A DNA stretch of 64,000 bases, from the NCBI GenBank assembly GCA_004431415.1, contig QPMI01000648.1:62001-126000 (forward strand), written 5' to 3'. This document shows positions 10,568 through 23,155 of the stretch, piece by piece (the first letter of the stretch is position 1; each line of letters begins with the position of its first letter). This DNA comes from Cyanophora paradoxa (Eukaryota > Glaucocystophyceae > Cyanophorales > Cyanophoraceae). A model generated the notes under the pieces. It made no database searches, was not told the origin of the DNA, and worked only from the letters and a program-made list of their open reading frames with translations. The position numbers were made by a program, and so were the translations under genes.

Positions 10568-13500
10568 CTAGGGGCCGGGTAAGGGGGATACAGAGAACGA
10601 ACCGAACGTAAAATCAGGAGGAATGGTGGGCGGCGTCGGATTCGAGGTGCCGGTTGCAAACAAAGCTGCAGCGGGCACATGTGCAGCTGCAGGAGGCGCA
10701 GAGATTGCGATGTCCTGCAGCTGGCCGTACGTGCACGTGCACACGTGGGGTGCCTGACCGTGGCCGTCCGCAGGGAAGGGAGAGTAGGGGGAGATCGATA
10801 TCCAGCTGGAGGGGGCCGATGAAAACGGCTGCGGATCTGTACATGTATACGTAGGGAAGGGGCACAGCGCTGGGGCCGGGAGCGTCGAGGGGGGAGGAGG
10901 TTGCAGAGCGGATCCTGACGGAAGCGGCCCCGGCGCCTCAGCGGGAGCAGCTCGCGTCGATGGGCGAGAGCTCGAGGTGGCAGAAAGAGCCGGCCAGGCG
11001 AGAGGGTCCGCTGCCGGCGGCCGCGGGGGAGCAGAGATGGCCGCGGGTGCCGGCGCCAGATTATAATTAGCCGGGGCGGAATTTCGAGCAGCTGCAGACG
11101 GGAAAGCGAAGGCCCCCGAAGCGGCAGCGACGGGGGCTGAGCTCGAGCTCGAAGGAGCACGCTGCGGCGGCGGCGGCGGCGGCGGCGGCTGATCATGAGC
11201 TTGAGCGCGGGGATTGGAAGCCCGCTCGGAAGGGTCGAGGGGGGAGCGGCACTCCGGGCAGCATGTGCCCAGCGGTGTCGCCCGCCACGTTCCGATGCAC
11301 CGCTCGTGGAACTTGTCTGCGCATGCGAAACTCAAAAAGCGCCGACGTCGATCACGAAATCAAGAAGGCATCGCTTTATTCATATATCTAAATCACAGCG
11401 ATATTAACGTTAGCGTTAGCGCTGACGGAGCTGAAACTCAATTGCAAGCTGAAGGGACAGAGGCTCGGCGGAGGCGCACGGCCGCATCGGAGGGTGACAA
11501 GGTCGAGGGGCCCGGGGTGCAATCGCGTCGACCGCGAGCGCGAGGGGCGGCCGCGGCCGGCGGATCCGGCCGCGGGTCCGGAGCTCGAGCCCGAGCCCGA
11601 GCCCATGGCGACGGGCGCGGGCGCGGGCTCGGAGTCCAGGCAGATCGCGCACGCGCAGCCGCACTCGTCGCGATCGCGATCGCGATCGCGATCGCGGGCG
11701 TCTGCGTCGTCCCGCTTCCCCTCCGGACTCGACAGCGGCGCCGGCCCGGCAGGCACCCGCCTCGAACTCGAGTTCGCACGCCCAGTGGGAGCCGGGAGAC
11801 GCAGCTGCCGGCTGCGATTCTCCGCCTGCCGCTGCGGCTGCAGCTGCAGATCCGGATCCGGCCCCCCCGCCATCGACGTCAAGCCCAAGTCATTTCCGCG
11901 CCTCGCCGCTTCTCCCTCGTGTTCGAATTCACGATCAGTCACCCGCTGCAGCTGAGCATGTTCCAGCGCATGCTCTTCTGCCAGCGTCAAAGGTGCAACC
12001 GCCGCTCGCTGCTCGCGATCGCGATCGGCCCCCTGCAGCTGCTGCTGAGGCGCCGGCTGCCGCGATAGAAGCGCCGTCTCCGCCTTCTGTCGCTCCTGGC
12101 GAACCCTGCCGCAGCGTCCAAGCGATAAAAGACGTACTTAAAGATCGCGACAAGAAGCTTGAGCGACCTTGAAAGCAGGTCTATATCCACGACCTCAGAG
12201 TTTAAATTCGGGTCTCCAGATTCGGTACCGGTGCCGGTACCAGCGCCGGCGGCAGCGATCGCGAGCTCGAGCTCGCGCTCCCAGGCCTCCGCCTCCCGTA
12301 CGGCCGCCTCGAGCCGGCCCGCCCCCGCCATGCACTCTGCACCAATGTGCGACATCCGAACGCGACGCGTACGGTCAGGGTTTGGGGAAGCGCAAAATTT
12401 AAAGTGCGTGGGAATTTGGATCCAGGACGAACGGAGTCGGATGAGACGCGCTTCGGTGTCCCCTGGCGACCGCTGCCCGCGGCCGTGCACGGATATTATG
12501 GAAATATTAAATTGGGACGTCGAAAACCGAGGCGTCGCATTGCGCATGCGGGCGCCATGTAATTGAACTGACCTTCAAAATAGTGCCGATGAGCTTGCGG
12601 GCGTTTTCCCATTTCGACTGTTGGATTAATTTGAGCGCCGTTTCCTGGACGAGCCTCGGAGCGTGAGTGACGTCGACAATATCAAACAATTGCAAACTTC
12701 GCAGAGGGCAATAGAGTATGATGATGATGAAATCAGTAAAACTCACTCTATCCTGGGTGTCGCGCTTGGCGCGCTCGGCGCGCTCGCTTTCTTGCCGTGC
12801 TCGCTCGCGCTCCGCCATCGCCCGCTTGCGATCCTCTAGCGCCCGCAATCGCAGTTCCACTTTGCTCGAGACGCGGCCCTTGGATGTCGATTGCGCATGC
12901 AGCACGCGTGACTGGACTTCTAGATCTTCTTCGCTGCTCTTTGCTTGCTTGAATATGCGCATGTAATGCACCGTCGACGTTAGTTAATATAACAGATATT
13001 ACGGGGGCTGAAATTTGTAATCATAATTGCACATGTTACCTTCATCCAGAAGTCAATCGTTTTATTCGTGCTGAAGACATCTGTCAGACTTCTGATGCTT
13101 CTTCCGGTCAGCATCGCAAAATCCACCATTTTCTAACCCGAAGCCAACGAATTTGCAAGAACAGTCAGAGTGGCATCGAAGGTTAATCAATTTGATAACG
13201 GTACTTGTATTTAGTTACAAGCATCTTGCCTGGCAATAGAGCGCATGAAGAGCGGCGTCGAGCTTCTTCTCTTTCGCCCTTTTCCTGACCAGAAGACAAT
13301 CAAGCTTCACCAGCGTGTCCTCAGTCTTCTCGTGGGCACGCCCACGAGTGGCCTCTCGCGATGATAGCGCGCGCTGCGGCCATGGGCAGGCTGCTGATCA
13401 AAGCGAGCCGAAGCTTTTAAGCTACCCGCGAAATCGTACCAGCAAGAACGAAGCGGCCTCGTCGTAGCGATCCGCGGCCAAGTAAAGCGTTCCGAGCGCG

Positions 13501-16153
13501 TGGAAGATGTCCCCGAGTTCGCGTTCGCGTTCGGGCGCTTTGTCGGAGAAACTTTTCTCGATCTCGGGGATCGCGCGCTGCGCACATGCGCATGCGTGAT
13601 CATGCATATGATCATGATGTCAACCCTAACCGAGCCGAGATCGCCGCCCAGTGCCAGCGTACCTTCAAATACGATTCGGCTCTCTCGAGGTCCAGCTCCA
13701 AGTTGACGAGCAGCACGCCAAATTGGACGAGCGCGGATCCGAGGAAATTCCGCTTTCGGCAAGCTTTGCATGCTCGCTCTGCCATCTCTAAGATCATCTG
13801 CAGACGTTGTGGAGAAATATAAATATGCATGACCGTAGCCGAATATAATTTCGGCTCTGATAAAACATTTGAGCTCTAGAACGTTAAACCAGGTAACGTT
13901 CGTGATTACATAAAATTGCACGTGCCTGCGATGCCTCCTTCATTTCGCGGATGCGCCCCGCTTTGTAAAAGAAGTACGCTAGATCAAACGCTCGCATGTG
14001 ATCCACTCGGCATCCGCAGCATTGATCCGAATTCCGAAGGGAGAGATCGCCCGCGCCGCGGTGGCTCTTGAACGCCGCCTGAACATGCACATGATCATGA
14101 GTACTAGTATATATATAAACGTATCGGACGTCAATATATATCAGCCTCGACGGGGCGGGGACATCCGCACCTGGAGGTACATCCACGCCTCGTCTCGCTC
14201 CTCCCGGACCATGCACACGTATGCAAGGTTCCAAAGCACCTCGGCCACGCAGTCATGGCTCTCCGGAAAGCCCGCGACCCGCCTCAGGTACCCTAGCGTC
14301 GCCTGCGCACGCAATATGAAATATCAAATAAAATTTAGAGCGATATTTACATCGATAACGCAGTACGAAATTAGGCACAAGAAGGATGTCTTTGTCATCA
14401 TATGAAGCGTATGCTTTGGTGCGGTCGTGAAAGACCACGCCAAAATAATCACGTGCAACGAGCGAGACAAGTTGCGCAAGGCCGGCGCCTGCGAGCTCAA
14501 ACCTCCGATTCTCGTCCATGAGGCGGGGCGCGAGAAAGCGCTGCAGAGGCAAATAAAAGTGAAATCTTAAAATAAGCTGCAACCAGATACATGTACAATC
14601 AAAGTTGAAAAAGAGATAAGGAAGACCTTGCAGAGTTCGGTGGCCTCGGAGTGCTTCCCGAATCGGAAGAAAAGGTGCGCGAGCGGCAGGACGTACGTGA
14701 CCGACGTCAGACCATCCTCGCCCCGCTGGGCGATGCATTCATCCAGCTCTCTCTGCAACGGTAATTATAACCGTGCATCCGCACGCGTCATGGTCAGTCG
14801 TATTATCCGCGGCTGCTTCGAATTCTTGAAAAATGCATATTCGATTCGGTCCCGCGCTTCGCTCTATATTGATTCGCTCTATATATATGATTGTAATGCA
14901 TATAAATATTAATGCACTGCGGCAGGATCCAGATCTAGAGTTGGCTTATCCATGCATGTAAATGGAGCGGACCCGCCACTGCAGAGCGCAGGCCTCGAAG
15001 TCGTTCGGATTGCAGTTGGGAAGATTCAGTGCTATGCTCCCCAGGTGAAAGTGGAATTGCGGGCAGAATCGAGCCCACGCCCCTCCGTCCGGCGAGCGCG
15101 CCTCCTCGCACTGGCTGCAGGGGCACTTGAATTCGCACCTCCACGACCGAGGCGCTCCCCTGTCGATCGCGAGCGCAAGAGGTCAACTTCACTGCAAAAC
15201 CCGAAACTCCGCCAATAGAAAAGGAAGAGCCGCTCGCACCGCTCGCACTCGGCGCAGCGGCAGAGACGCACACAGGAACAGCGGCAGCGGGGTTTGGCCG
15301 AGTCCTGGTGCTTATCGTCGTCATTCTTGAGCGCCTGCAGTTGATCTAGATCTCTCTTGATTCTAGATCTAGACCTGCTGTCTTCGTATTCCAACAAGTC
15401 GTCGCGATCATCCTCGTCGGGGTTCGAATTCTCATCTGCTTCGAATTCATGATATCGATCACCGGCGGCAGCGTCGACCTCCGCTCGCTGCGAATCGCAG
15501 AGAAATCACCGGACTGGATAGGAATATGTAGTTAACGTTGTACCGGTGGATTAGATGAGCGTTATTTGTGCTTCGAGCGTTAAAGGATGATTAGCGCCTG
15601 CAGCTGGATTTACCTTGCCAGGCTGGATGATCATGACCCGCCAGCTAATTATAAGCACTGAAATTAAACACGTGCACAGTTATATCTAGGTCGAAATCTA
15701 AGTTTATTGTGTCAATTCAAGGCTTTGATGGCTATTAATATTTATTCTCAGAATCAGCGGAAATAAAATTAAATGGCATCGAACCTCGCGTTCATGAGCA
15801 TGATATCGATCGTGATCAGCGTCGCCGTCGCCTCCAGCGCCCCCACATGCGCCCCCGCCCCCGCCCGCCCCTCCGGGGGGTGAATCCGGATCCGGACCCG
15901 GAGCCGGCGCCGGAGGAACCGTTGCATTCGTGTACCCGGAGCCCGATTGTACATGTGAGCTCGAGCTCGCCAGATTCGGAGCCGATACATGCGTCGACGT
16001 CGGAGAAGGGTGGAGAAGCGCTGCGAACAACGCATCGAGCTTTGCCCGGCTTTCATCCAGGTTGACAGGGATTTTCACGACGTTGACAGGAATTTTCACG
16101 AGTCCAATGGGGCGCCGGCCTGCGGCCGCCGCGTCTGCTGGCAAGTTGATCAT
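10568..16153 (-). CDS. Cys-rich, TPR, coiled-coil and RING-H2 protein (candidate E3 ubiquitin ligase; rapsyn-like layout)
   Basis: Exons on the minus strand join in phase from an ATG at 16153 to a stop at 10568. In order: an Ala/Gly/Pro-rich start; an acidic stretch (15410-15480); a cysteine cluster (CRCSCVRLCRCAECERC, about 15240-15300) and a second (FKCPCSQCEEA, about 15120-15135); TPR-like helical pairs over 14750-13430 (GDIFHALGTLYLAADRYDEAASFLL); a charged coiled coil (RALEDRKRAMAERERARQES, about 12800); and a RING-H2 finger split by an intron at 11319-11479. Across that junction CAICLD...TLRCG joins HKFHERCIGTW...CCPECR, so all eight zinc ligands are present. The loop between the first two ligand pairs is unusually long (about 40 residues). 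A Ser/Pro-rich tail follows the RING. Rapsyn also runs TPR, coiled coil, RING-H2. Recruitment of ubiquitin E2 is inferred. The RING exons are the surest; joining the Cys-rich exons to the TPR exons is less sure. Confidence 0.5.
11319..11479 (-). other. GT-AG intron that splits the RING-H2 finger
   Basis: Read on the minus strand the intron begins GTGCGCC after ...TGCGGCC and ends ...GCGCAG before ACAAGTTCC. Removing 161 bases restores Cys-Gly-His-Lys-Phe-His, the core of a RING-H2 finger. Without splicing, the second half would carry Asp instead of the zinc-binding His. Confidence 0.8.
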
Positions 16154-17389
16154 GAGCTAGCGCTGCAGCTGCGACCGCGACACGTCGAAGACCTAGGCCT
16201 GCGGCGAACAATTATTAGAACTGCAGCTGCAGCGACCATTTCTCATCAGCGACCAGACTCTGAGAGATCTATATGGCTAGAGATTATAAATTAAATTAGC
16301 TATAGCCCAGCTGGGCCCAACACGATCGCGTCTAGATCTAGCTATAGGTCTTTGATGATCGCTAACAGTTGCGCGCGCGCAGGCTCGGCCGCGGGCCCCG
16401 CTGCCGCAGTCCGGATCCCGCCCGGCCGCGGCCGTGGCCGGCCTGGCCATGGGCCGGGCTGATGTCGACGTCCCGGGCTAAGCTCGAGCTGCAGCCGAGA
16501 TCTAGATTCTAGACCCGCCGCGCGGCGGGTCTAGATCTCGGAGCTCGCGATCGTCCGATTGCAAGCGCGGCGCGCGCGGGAGGCGACTTCAGCGTAAGCT
16601 TGCAGTTGCGCACCTCGCGAAGCTTAAGCTCGCTCATGTCGAAATCATGATCGATATCAGGCTATAGCTAGGACGTCGAACAGTGCATCAGAAGGGCAAT
16701 GTCGCCTGCAGCCGCGCTGGCGCGTCTAGTTCTCCGATAGATTTCGGAGTCGGATATCGATCGGAGCCGCGGCCGCAGCTGGGGCCGGCGCCGTACGCGT
16801 GCGGCCGCGGAGCTCGACTCGAGGGGAATCGAGGAGGCGAGTGCTCGTCGGCCTTGGAGCACGCCACTGGTTCCAAGTCAACAAAGGAGGCCAAGGATCG
16901 CCGCTGATCACTCCCTCTGCTCTGCTGGCGTCGCAACTGCCGCAACTGCCAAAACCTCTAGACCTCAATCTGAGGCGGCGCGGTTGCGCACAGCTGACGG
17001 AGATCTGCAGCTGTACCGCCCGTGATGTGATCGAAGGCCGGATCGGACCGCTGCTGCCGCGAGGTGCGCGGATATCGATCGGCCGCAGCACTCGCGCAAC
17101 ATGTACCCCGGCGCCGGTCCAGGCCAGGATCGACCAGCTGCAGGCCCCAGACCCCATGGCCATGGCCAGCTTAGTGCTCTGGGACTGCGGTCGACGCCGG
17201 CGAGCTCGTGCCTCGGAGGGGCCGAAGGGTCCCGGGGCCGGAGGCGGGCGTGCATGCGCGTGCGAGGGCGATCTAGATCTCGCAAAAGCTTAAGCTTAAT
17301 TATAAGCGCTTTACAGCTAGCTTCGGCCGCCGGGGCCAACGCCGCGCGTGCGGCAGCTGCAAGGCCTAGGCCCAGCGCTACAGCTACAG
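16154..17389. other. Intergenic, palindrome-dense; short ORFs not convincing
   Basis: This stretch is dominated by overlapping palindromes (AGATCT, TCTAGA, GATATC, CAGCTG, GAGCTC). ORFs of 60-160 codons occur on both strands (for example 16683-16907 and 16799-17293, +), but they are low in complexity, overlap one another on opposite strands and show no recognisable motif. Confidence 0.5.
16508..16535. repeat. Perfect 28-base palindrome
   Basis: Bases 16508-16521 (TCTAGACCCGCCGC) are followed at once by their exact reverse complement, with no loop. Further TCTAGA/AGATCT dyads flank it. It could form a GC-rich cruciform or hairpin; the role is unknown. Confidence 0.9.
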
Positions 17390-19860
17390 CTAGTGCTTGA
17401 GCTGCAAGGCGCGGCTCTTGCGCTTGGGGAAGCGCCACGGCTCCTGCGCACGCGCGCGCGGCCCTCAGATCAGATCAGGTCAGATCAGAGCGAGCTGTGG
17501 GCGGGCGCTCGCCTCGTCCTCGGGGTCCAGGTAGATGGTCACGCTGCGGCCCAGCCTGCAGGCGCGACAACGTCAGCGGCGGGGCGGGGCGGGGCGGGGC
17601 GGAGGCCCCGGGCAGGGCCTTAAGATCTAGATGGTTCTTGCGCCGGGGCGAGGGGCAAGGGGCGAGGGGCGCTAGGCGGGCCGAGAGGCGGGCCGAGAGG
17701 TTCGGGGCTAGTGAGATGCCAAGGTTTTCAGTGAGGCGGGTTCGGCGAGGTCCTTCTTATGGTGCTCAAGGCCAGTGGTGGGCCCGGGCGGGGCCGACCG
17801 GGGCGAGAGGGGGCCGGGCGGGCAAGCCGTGAAGGCCCCGGGCCCGTGCACCCGGACCCGGCCCATGGCCCGGGGCGCGGGCGGGGAGGAGGGCGGGGCG
17901 GGCCGCACCTGTGGAGCTCCTCGAGGTCCCGCTCGTTCAGCTTCAGCTCCACCGCCGCTGCGGCGAGGGTGGGTGGTGGGGGGAGCGGGGGGGTAGAGGG
18001 GCGGGGTCCTCGCACCCGCGTTCTCGGTGACGTGGCGCGCGTTCGCCGAGCCGAAGACGGCGCGCGGCGGCTGGGGGCGGCTTAGTTGAGGCGACCGAAG
18101 CGGGAGCGCGGGGGGGGGGGGGGTGAGGGGGCGGGGGGGGAGGGGGGGTTCGCGCTCACGTGAGGCAGGGTGGAGTCGCGCTGGTGCAGGAGCCACGCCA
18201 GCGCGAGCTGGACGGGGGGTACGGAGTCGGGCGACCGAAAAAGGCGGGAGGGGGGTACAGCGGGACGCGGCGGACCTGGGCGATCGAGACCCCCATGTCG
18301 CCCGCCATCTCCTGGAGCCTGCGGGGTACGGGAATTGGAAGGGGAGGGGCGCGGGGCCGGGGGGGTATCGCGCACTGCGGGAGGGCTTTCTGGGCGCGCT
18401 CCCAGCTCTCCCTCTGCGGCGCCGGCGCGCGTCGGCGCCAGGGGGCGAAGAGGGGTACCCCCCCGCGGGGCGGGCTTCGTTCGCGCACGTGGCGGAAGAG
18501 CTTGTTCCACTGGCGGATGTCGGGGTCCGTCGGCTCGTACTGGAACTCAGGGTCCCGGAACTCCTGCGCCGGGATTCGAACGCGGGCCGATCCGGGGCTC
18601 GATTACTCCGGCCGGGGGCGCACCCCGGCGAGGAGGCCCTGGGCGAGGGGGGAGAACTGGACGGTGGGTATGCCGTGCTGCCGCACGAAGGGGAGCTGCC
18701 GCGGGCCGTCGGAAAAAGGGATGCGCGCGGATTCGAGCCCGCGCACGAGGAAGGTCTCGGCGGAGCGCCAGAAGAGCGAGCGGGGTACGTAGAGGGCGTC
18801 GAGGGAGGTCCAGGATTGGGCGAGGGTCAGGTCGTTCAGGTCGTAGTTCGCCAGACCGATACCCCGGGCCAGGCCCCGGTCCCTGGGGGGTACGCGCGGC
18901 TCAGCGACGCGAGAAAGGGCCGGACTTTTCCGTACCCCCTCACCTGAGCGACGCGAGGGCCTCCAGGGAGTCGCAGAGGGGCACTTCCTCGCTGCCGAAG
19001 CTGCCCGCCGGCGTCTGGATCTGCGACACGGCGCGGGCTCATTTCCGAGAAGCGAAGAGGGCAGGAGGGGAAAGGGGCTGGGTACATAGTAGAGGTGGAC
19101 GTGGTCCGTGTCTAGGTTCGCGGGGAGCGCTCGCACGCGCGGACGATCTCTTTCGGACTGCGGTGCGGCGCGGGGCGGAGGTGAGGAAAGAAGAGCACGC
19201 CCCGCAGGCGGTCGGCGGGGGCCCGGGCGGCGGGCGGCGGGCCTGAGGTTCTTGCAGAAGACGCTCGTGGCGAGGAAGTAGCGGTCCCTGTGGATCCCGC
19301 GCAGAGACTCGGCCAGGAGGCGCTCGCTGCGGGCGCAGAGTGAGCGGCGGGCAGGGTAGGAGTGGCGCGCGGGGCGCGCCTGTGGCCGTCGCCGTAGACC
19401 TCGCACGTGTCGAAGGCGTTCACGTTCGCTGCGGGGCGGGCGCGGCGCGTACGGGTCAGCCGCTAGACGCATCATGGAAGCGCTGTGCGCGGCGGGCGGT
19501 CGGGGCGGCCCGCACCGTGCATGGCCGCCTTGATCGCTTGCCTGGAGTCGTCGTCCTCGACCGGGCTGCCCCAGCTGCGCTTGCCCATCTTCCAGCAGCC
19601 GAGCCAGAGCGCTGGCACATCTAATCCATTCGCGCCGAAGGCCGCGCGCCCGTCCGCGGTAGCTTCGACCGTCGGTTCCGACGACTGGCCTGTCAGAAGC
19701 TTCGACTGGTCGTCCGCGGGCTGCTCGGCGGACGCAAAGGCCTCGAAGCCGATGCACCGACGCAGTGCAGCATCGTGTGCAGGGCCGGCCGCATCCCGCA
19801 GCTGTCTCTCCGAGGCCCGCTTCGACCTGGCGGGCGGTTGGCCGCGGCCGCGGTAGGCGC
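17390..19860 (-). pseudogene. Aldo-keto reductase, copy 1, with a one-base deletion
   Basis: This is a near copy of the gene at 23501-25998, with the same exon order and the same last residues (KSRALQLKH, TAG at 17390-17392). It keeps the barrel motifs NVNAFDTCEVYG and FSPLAQGLLAG. In the exon at about 19085-19155 one base is missing near 19122: copy 2 reads through here as ERSLANLDTDHVDLYY, whereas copy 1 shifts frame and meets a stop (TAG) within a few codons. Unless this is a sequencing error, copy 1 cannot make the full enzyme. Homology ends at the stop codon on one side and inside the N-terminal exon (after LRDA) on the other, so no clean ATG is visible for this copy. Confidence 0.65.
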
Positions 19861-20465
19861 GCGCGGGGCGGGGCGGCCATGGCGGAGGGGAAAGGCGGGC
19901 GTTTGCAGGCCGAGGGCGACGCGCGAGGACCGGATCTCGGAAGCGCAGATTTGAGCCTCAGAAAGTCGAGGGTGAGCCTCAGCGGTGCAGCTCGAGAAGA
20001 TGCGCCATTAGCCGCCACGCGAGCCGCATGCGCGGTCAGAGACCTGAGCTCGAGCACCACGCGAGCCGCATGCGATGATGACGAAGGCACTGGCAGCTGG
20101 CAGCTGGCAGCTGGCAGCTGGCAGCTGCGGCTGGAGGGGTACCGGTACGGGCGACACCGAGCGCTGGAATCACGGCCGAGCGTGTACGAGTGCCGAGATC
20201 CCATTGAAGGTACCGCCCGAGACCTGTGATCGACGCATGCAGACGCCGACGCCCGACGCCCTTGACACCCTGCGATTGCCCGAGCACAGATCAGCGCTGG
20301 CAACGAGCTCGAGTACTGAAATCACTCCCAAAACGAGTTCACAAAGCAGAAGGCAGGTGCCGAGACTGCCGGCCGCGGGGGCGCGCCGCAAATTCAAATG
20401 TCAAGATCTAGATCTGCATATGCTGACGCCGACGGATGCCGTAGATTTTCGTGGAGCCTTCGGCA
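19861..20465. other. Intergenic between divergent genes, with a CAGCTGG tandem repeat
   Basis: This is the divergent region between aldo-keto reductase copy 1 (-) and the F-box gene (+). It contains about five tandem CAGCTGG units at 20091-20127 and scattered palindromes. No gene seen. Confidence 0.6.
20091..20127. repeat. Tandem heptamer repeat (GGCAGCT)n
   Basis: About five head-to-tail copies of a seven-base unit containing the CAGCTG palindrome. It lies upstream of both neighbouring genes. Confidence 0.9.
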
Positions 20466-20569
20466 ATGTCGGGAATACGTGCGGAGAAACGCGCGCGCTT
20501 CGACGTCGACGATCTCGACGTCAAAGATCCATGGCCACCTTCCGGTAACAGCGCAGCAGCAGCAGCAGC

Positions 20570-20610
<41 letters not shown>

Positions 20611-23155
20611 TGCAAGCAACAGCGCATACAGCGGCGCCTGCAGGAGACCGAGAAGTATCACTTGCAGCTGCGGGCGCGTTCGACACTTTGCCGGACGCGG
20701 TAATGGGCTCCATTTTCAAGACGCTGGGGCCGGAGGCGAGCTGGCGCCTGCGCGCCGTGTGCAGGCACGCATGCGCCGCATTGCCAGCGGCCGCGGCGCA
20801 TGCATATGCATGCGCAGCTGCCGCCGCGACGCTAACGATGCGGAGGATCGCAGGCGCTGGCGGCGGGTAGTCCAGGAGACGGAGTGGGCCAGTGTCGAGC
20901 TGCGCATGAAGGGCGGGCAAGCCGACGAGTACAGCTGGAGGACTGCGAGCGGCCGGCAGACCAAGCGGCGCAAGGACCCCGCAAGCGGCATGAAGCCGAT
21001 CAGTTCTTATTTTCAGCTGAGCAAGCCCAAATCCAGCTGCAGCAGCAGCAGCAGCAGCTCGGAGCCGCGGTTTGATCGACCCCTCAGCGCCGAACTCGCT
21101 TACGTCGCCGTGTCAGCGCTCTTCAAGCAGAAGAAGCTTCAGCTCGGCGCCGGCGGCAGCTTCTCGCTCAGGGCCGAGCTGCCTCTAGGCGTAGCTTGGA
21201 AGCAAGGCCGCGATGCAGATGAAATCCAGCAGTGCCGCAAGCTTGCAGTCGGCGCGGCGTGCAAGCTGCTCAGCCACTGCGTCCCCGCGCAGCCGCGGGA
21301 GGTCAGCATCGAGTTTCTCGGAGGCGGGGTCCCTGTGAAGGATCCGGAGTACGAGGAGATGGCGCAAAGCCTAGACCTGGCGAAGCGACCTCGAGACGAC
21401 GCTGAAGTCTGCAGCTTGAGCTTGAACATCATTCGCGAGTCCTCGCTCGGAGTGCTGGGGGCGCTGCGGCCGCCGGGGGGGGCGGCCAGCGCTCTGGAGC
21501 GCCTCAGCATCGGCATTACCGGCTGGCAGGTCTACGAGCAGTTCAGCTCCAGCTGGTCGCTCGACCCGCGATCGGTGCCGTGGCCAGAACCTGCTGAGCT
21601 GCGGGCCGCCCTCGCTCCCTTCCAGCGTCTCCAGTTCCTCACGCTGACCTTCCCGTGGGCCATCGGCATCGGCCCAGAGGTCGCAGTGGCCATCGTTTCC
21701 GGCTGCCCCCTCCTTCGCTCCGCCAACGTCCAGGTGAGCAAGGAGTCGTCGGCGGCAGCTGTGGCAGCTTTCGCGCCCCTGGCGCAACTGGAGGAGCTCG
21801 CCGTGCGATGCGCGACCTTCAGGGACGTCGCCAGCGGCCTCGAGGCGCTGGCTGGCGGCGCCGCGGGCAAGAGCCTCAAAAGCATCGCGTTCATGAACGT
21901 TTTTGATCATGAGCTGTTCTCGTGCGTTTCTCGCTCTGCCAAGTTGTATTCTTTAAAATTTCGACTTTTCTTTCAACTTCTACGTATACGTACTGACGAA
22001 GAACGCGCCAAGGCGAATGCATCATCGCCCGGGCTTCAGCTTCGAGCTCTCTGACGCGGCTCTGCGCGCCATCGGCCGCATGCCGAAACTGGAGTGCTTT
22101 CAGCCCCTGAAGGTGCGCATGTGCATGCGCACTAGTCTTGCTCGTGATCATCACCCTAATCGCGCTGCTCGCGATCCTCTCTTGTCGCAGTTTTGCGACT
22201 ACTCGGACGGCGTCACACCTGCCGGCGTCCTCACCCTCGGGCGCGCCGCGAGCCTGCGGAAGGTCCAGGGGGCCTCCTGCCCCTCGGACTCCACGGAGCT
22301 CGTGCACGCCCTGGCGGGGGCCCTCTCCGACCTGCCCCGCCTGGAGAGCCTCGAACTCCAGCTGTACCCGAGCAGATCGCGCTCCCGTGAGCACGTGCAC
22401 GGCTCCCAGACGCACGCGTCCGGCGCTCACTGCTCGGCGCCGCGCAGGCGTCGACATCGCCGCTCTCGCCGCCTTGCTCAAGAGCGAGGGCGCGCGACGC
22501 GCCCTCGTGGACCTGGATCTCACCCTCTTCTGCGCCGCCCGCGAGGACTTGGCCCCGCTGCGCGGTCTCGCCCAGGCGCTCACGGGCCTGCCCCGTCTGC
22601 AGAGGCTCAAGCTGTGCTTGACAGGTGCACCGCGCATTCGCCGGGATCGATATCGCCGGGCACTGATCGCCGCGGCCGGGATTGCAGAACGCACCTATGA
22701 CGGCTCCGCCCACCCCGTCTCCCTCCTCCGAGGCGAAGACGTCGCGGCCGTTCTTTCGGGTGCCGGCGTGCGACGCGCCCTCGCGGACCTCGAGCTGCAC
22801 GTTGAGCGGCCACTGGAGGCGTCTGAGGTGCAGGCCATCGTTGCGCTGCCGGCCCTCCGGCGCCTGGACGTCCAAGCCAATTACCTCGCGATTCCGCCTC
22901 CCTACCTCCGCCGCCCCTTCGAGGTAGGTGCCCAGGCCTGCGGCCGGCGGCGACGTCGGCTCTACCGCCCCGGGGCTGGCCCTGACAGCCCTCCAGATCC
23001 TCCAGGGCCTCGGATCCGAGGTGGAGCTGCGGGTCGGCCTGCGGCTCGCCCCCGCCGCGCACTACAACTCCTCCCGCATGTACGAGGCCTGGCAGCGCTC
23101 CGTGGCGGCCGTCCAGAGCCTCTTCGCGGGGCGCCCCCATGCCTCCATCAACTGA
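20466..23155 (+). CDS. F-box protein with leucine-rich C-terminal half (multi-exon)
   Basis: It starts at ATG 20466 (MSGIRAEKRARFDVDD) and ends at TGA 23153-23155. After a basic start and a polyglutamine tract comes an F-box (FDTLPDAVMGSIFKTLGPEA, then SWRLRAVC), the segment that binds Skp1 in SCF ubiquitin ligases. The next exon begins after an acceptor at about 20816, via a probable GC-AG intron. It runs to about 21930 and holds degenerate leucine-rich units (RLQFLTLTFPWAIG; LEELAVRCATFRDVASGLEA). Later exons add further units: PRLESLELQLYP, LPRLQRLKLCLT and LPALRRLDVQANYLAI. The repeats probably select the substrate (family knowledge). A close relative with the same layout sits at 52097-54311. 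Sandwiched between the two aldo-keto reductase copies, it may mark the segment involved in the duplication. Confidence 0.75.
20553..20605 (+). repeat. CAG trinucleotide tract encoding polyglutamine
   Basis: Almost pure CAG units encode about 17 residues of mostly Gln near the N-terminus of the F-box protein. One ACAG interruption is followed by a longer pure run. Length polymorphism is likely (inference). Confidence 0.9.

Noticed and set aside
11319-11335. RING finger with Asp replacing a zinc-binding His
   Set aside because: The apparent Asp comes from reading through intron sequence; the spliced codon is CAC (His).
16799-17293. 164-codon plus-strand ORF in the palindrome-rich gap
   Set aside because: Overlapped by an equally long minus-strand ORF, no splice partners, no domain, and the sequence is mostly chained palindromes.
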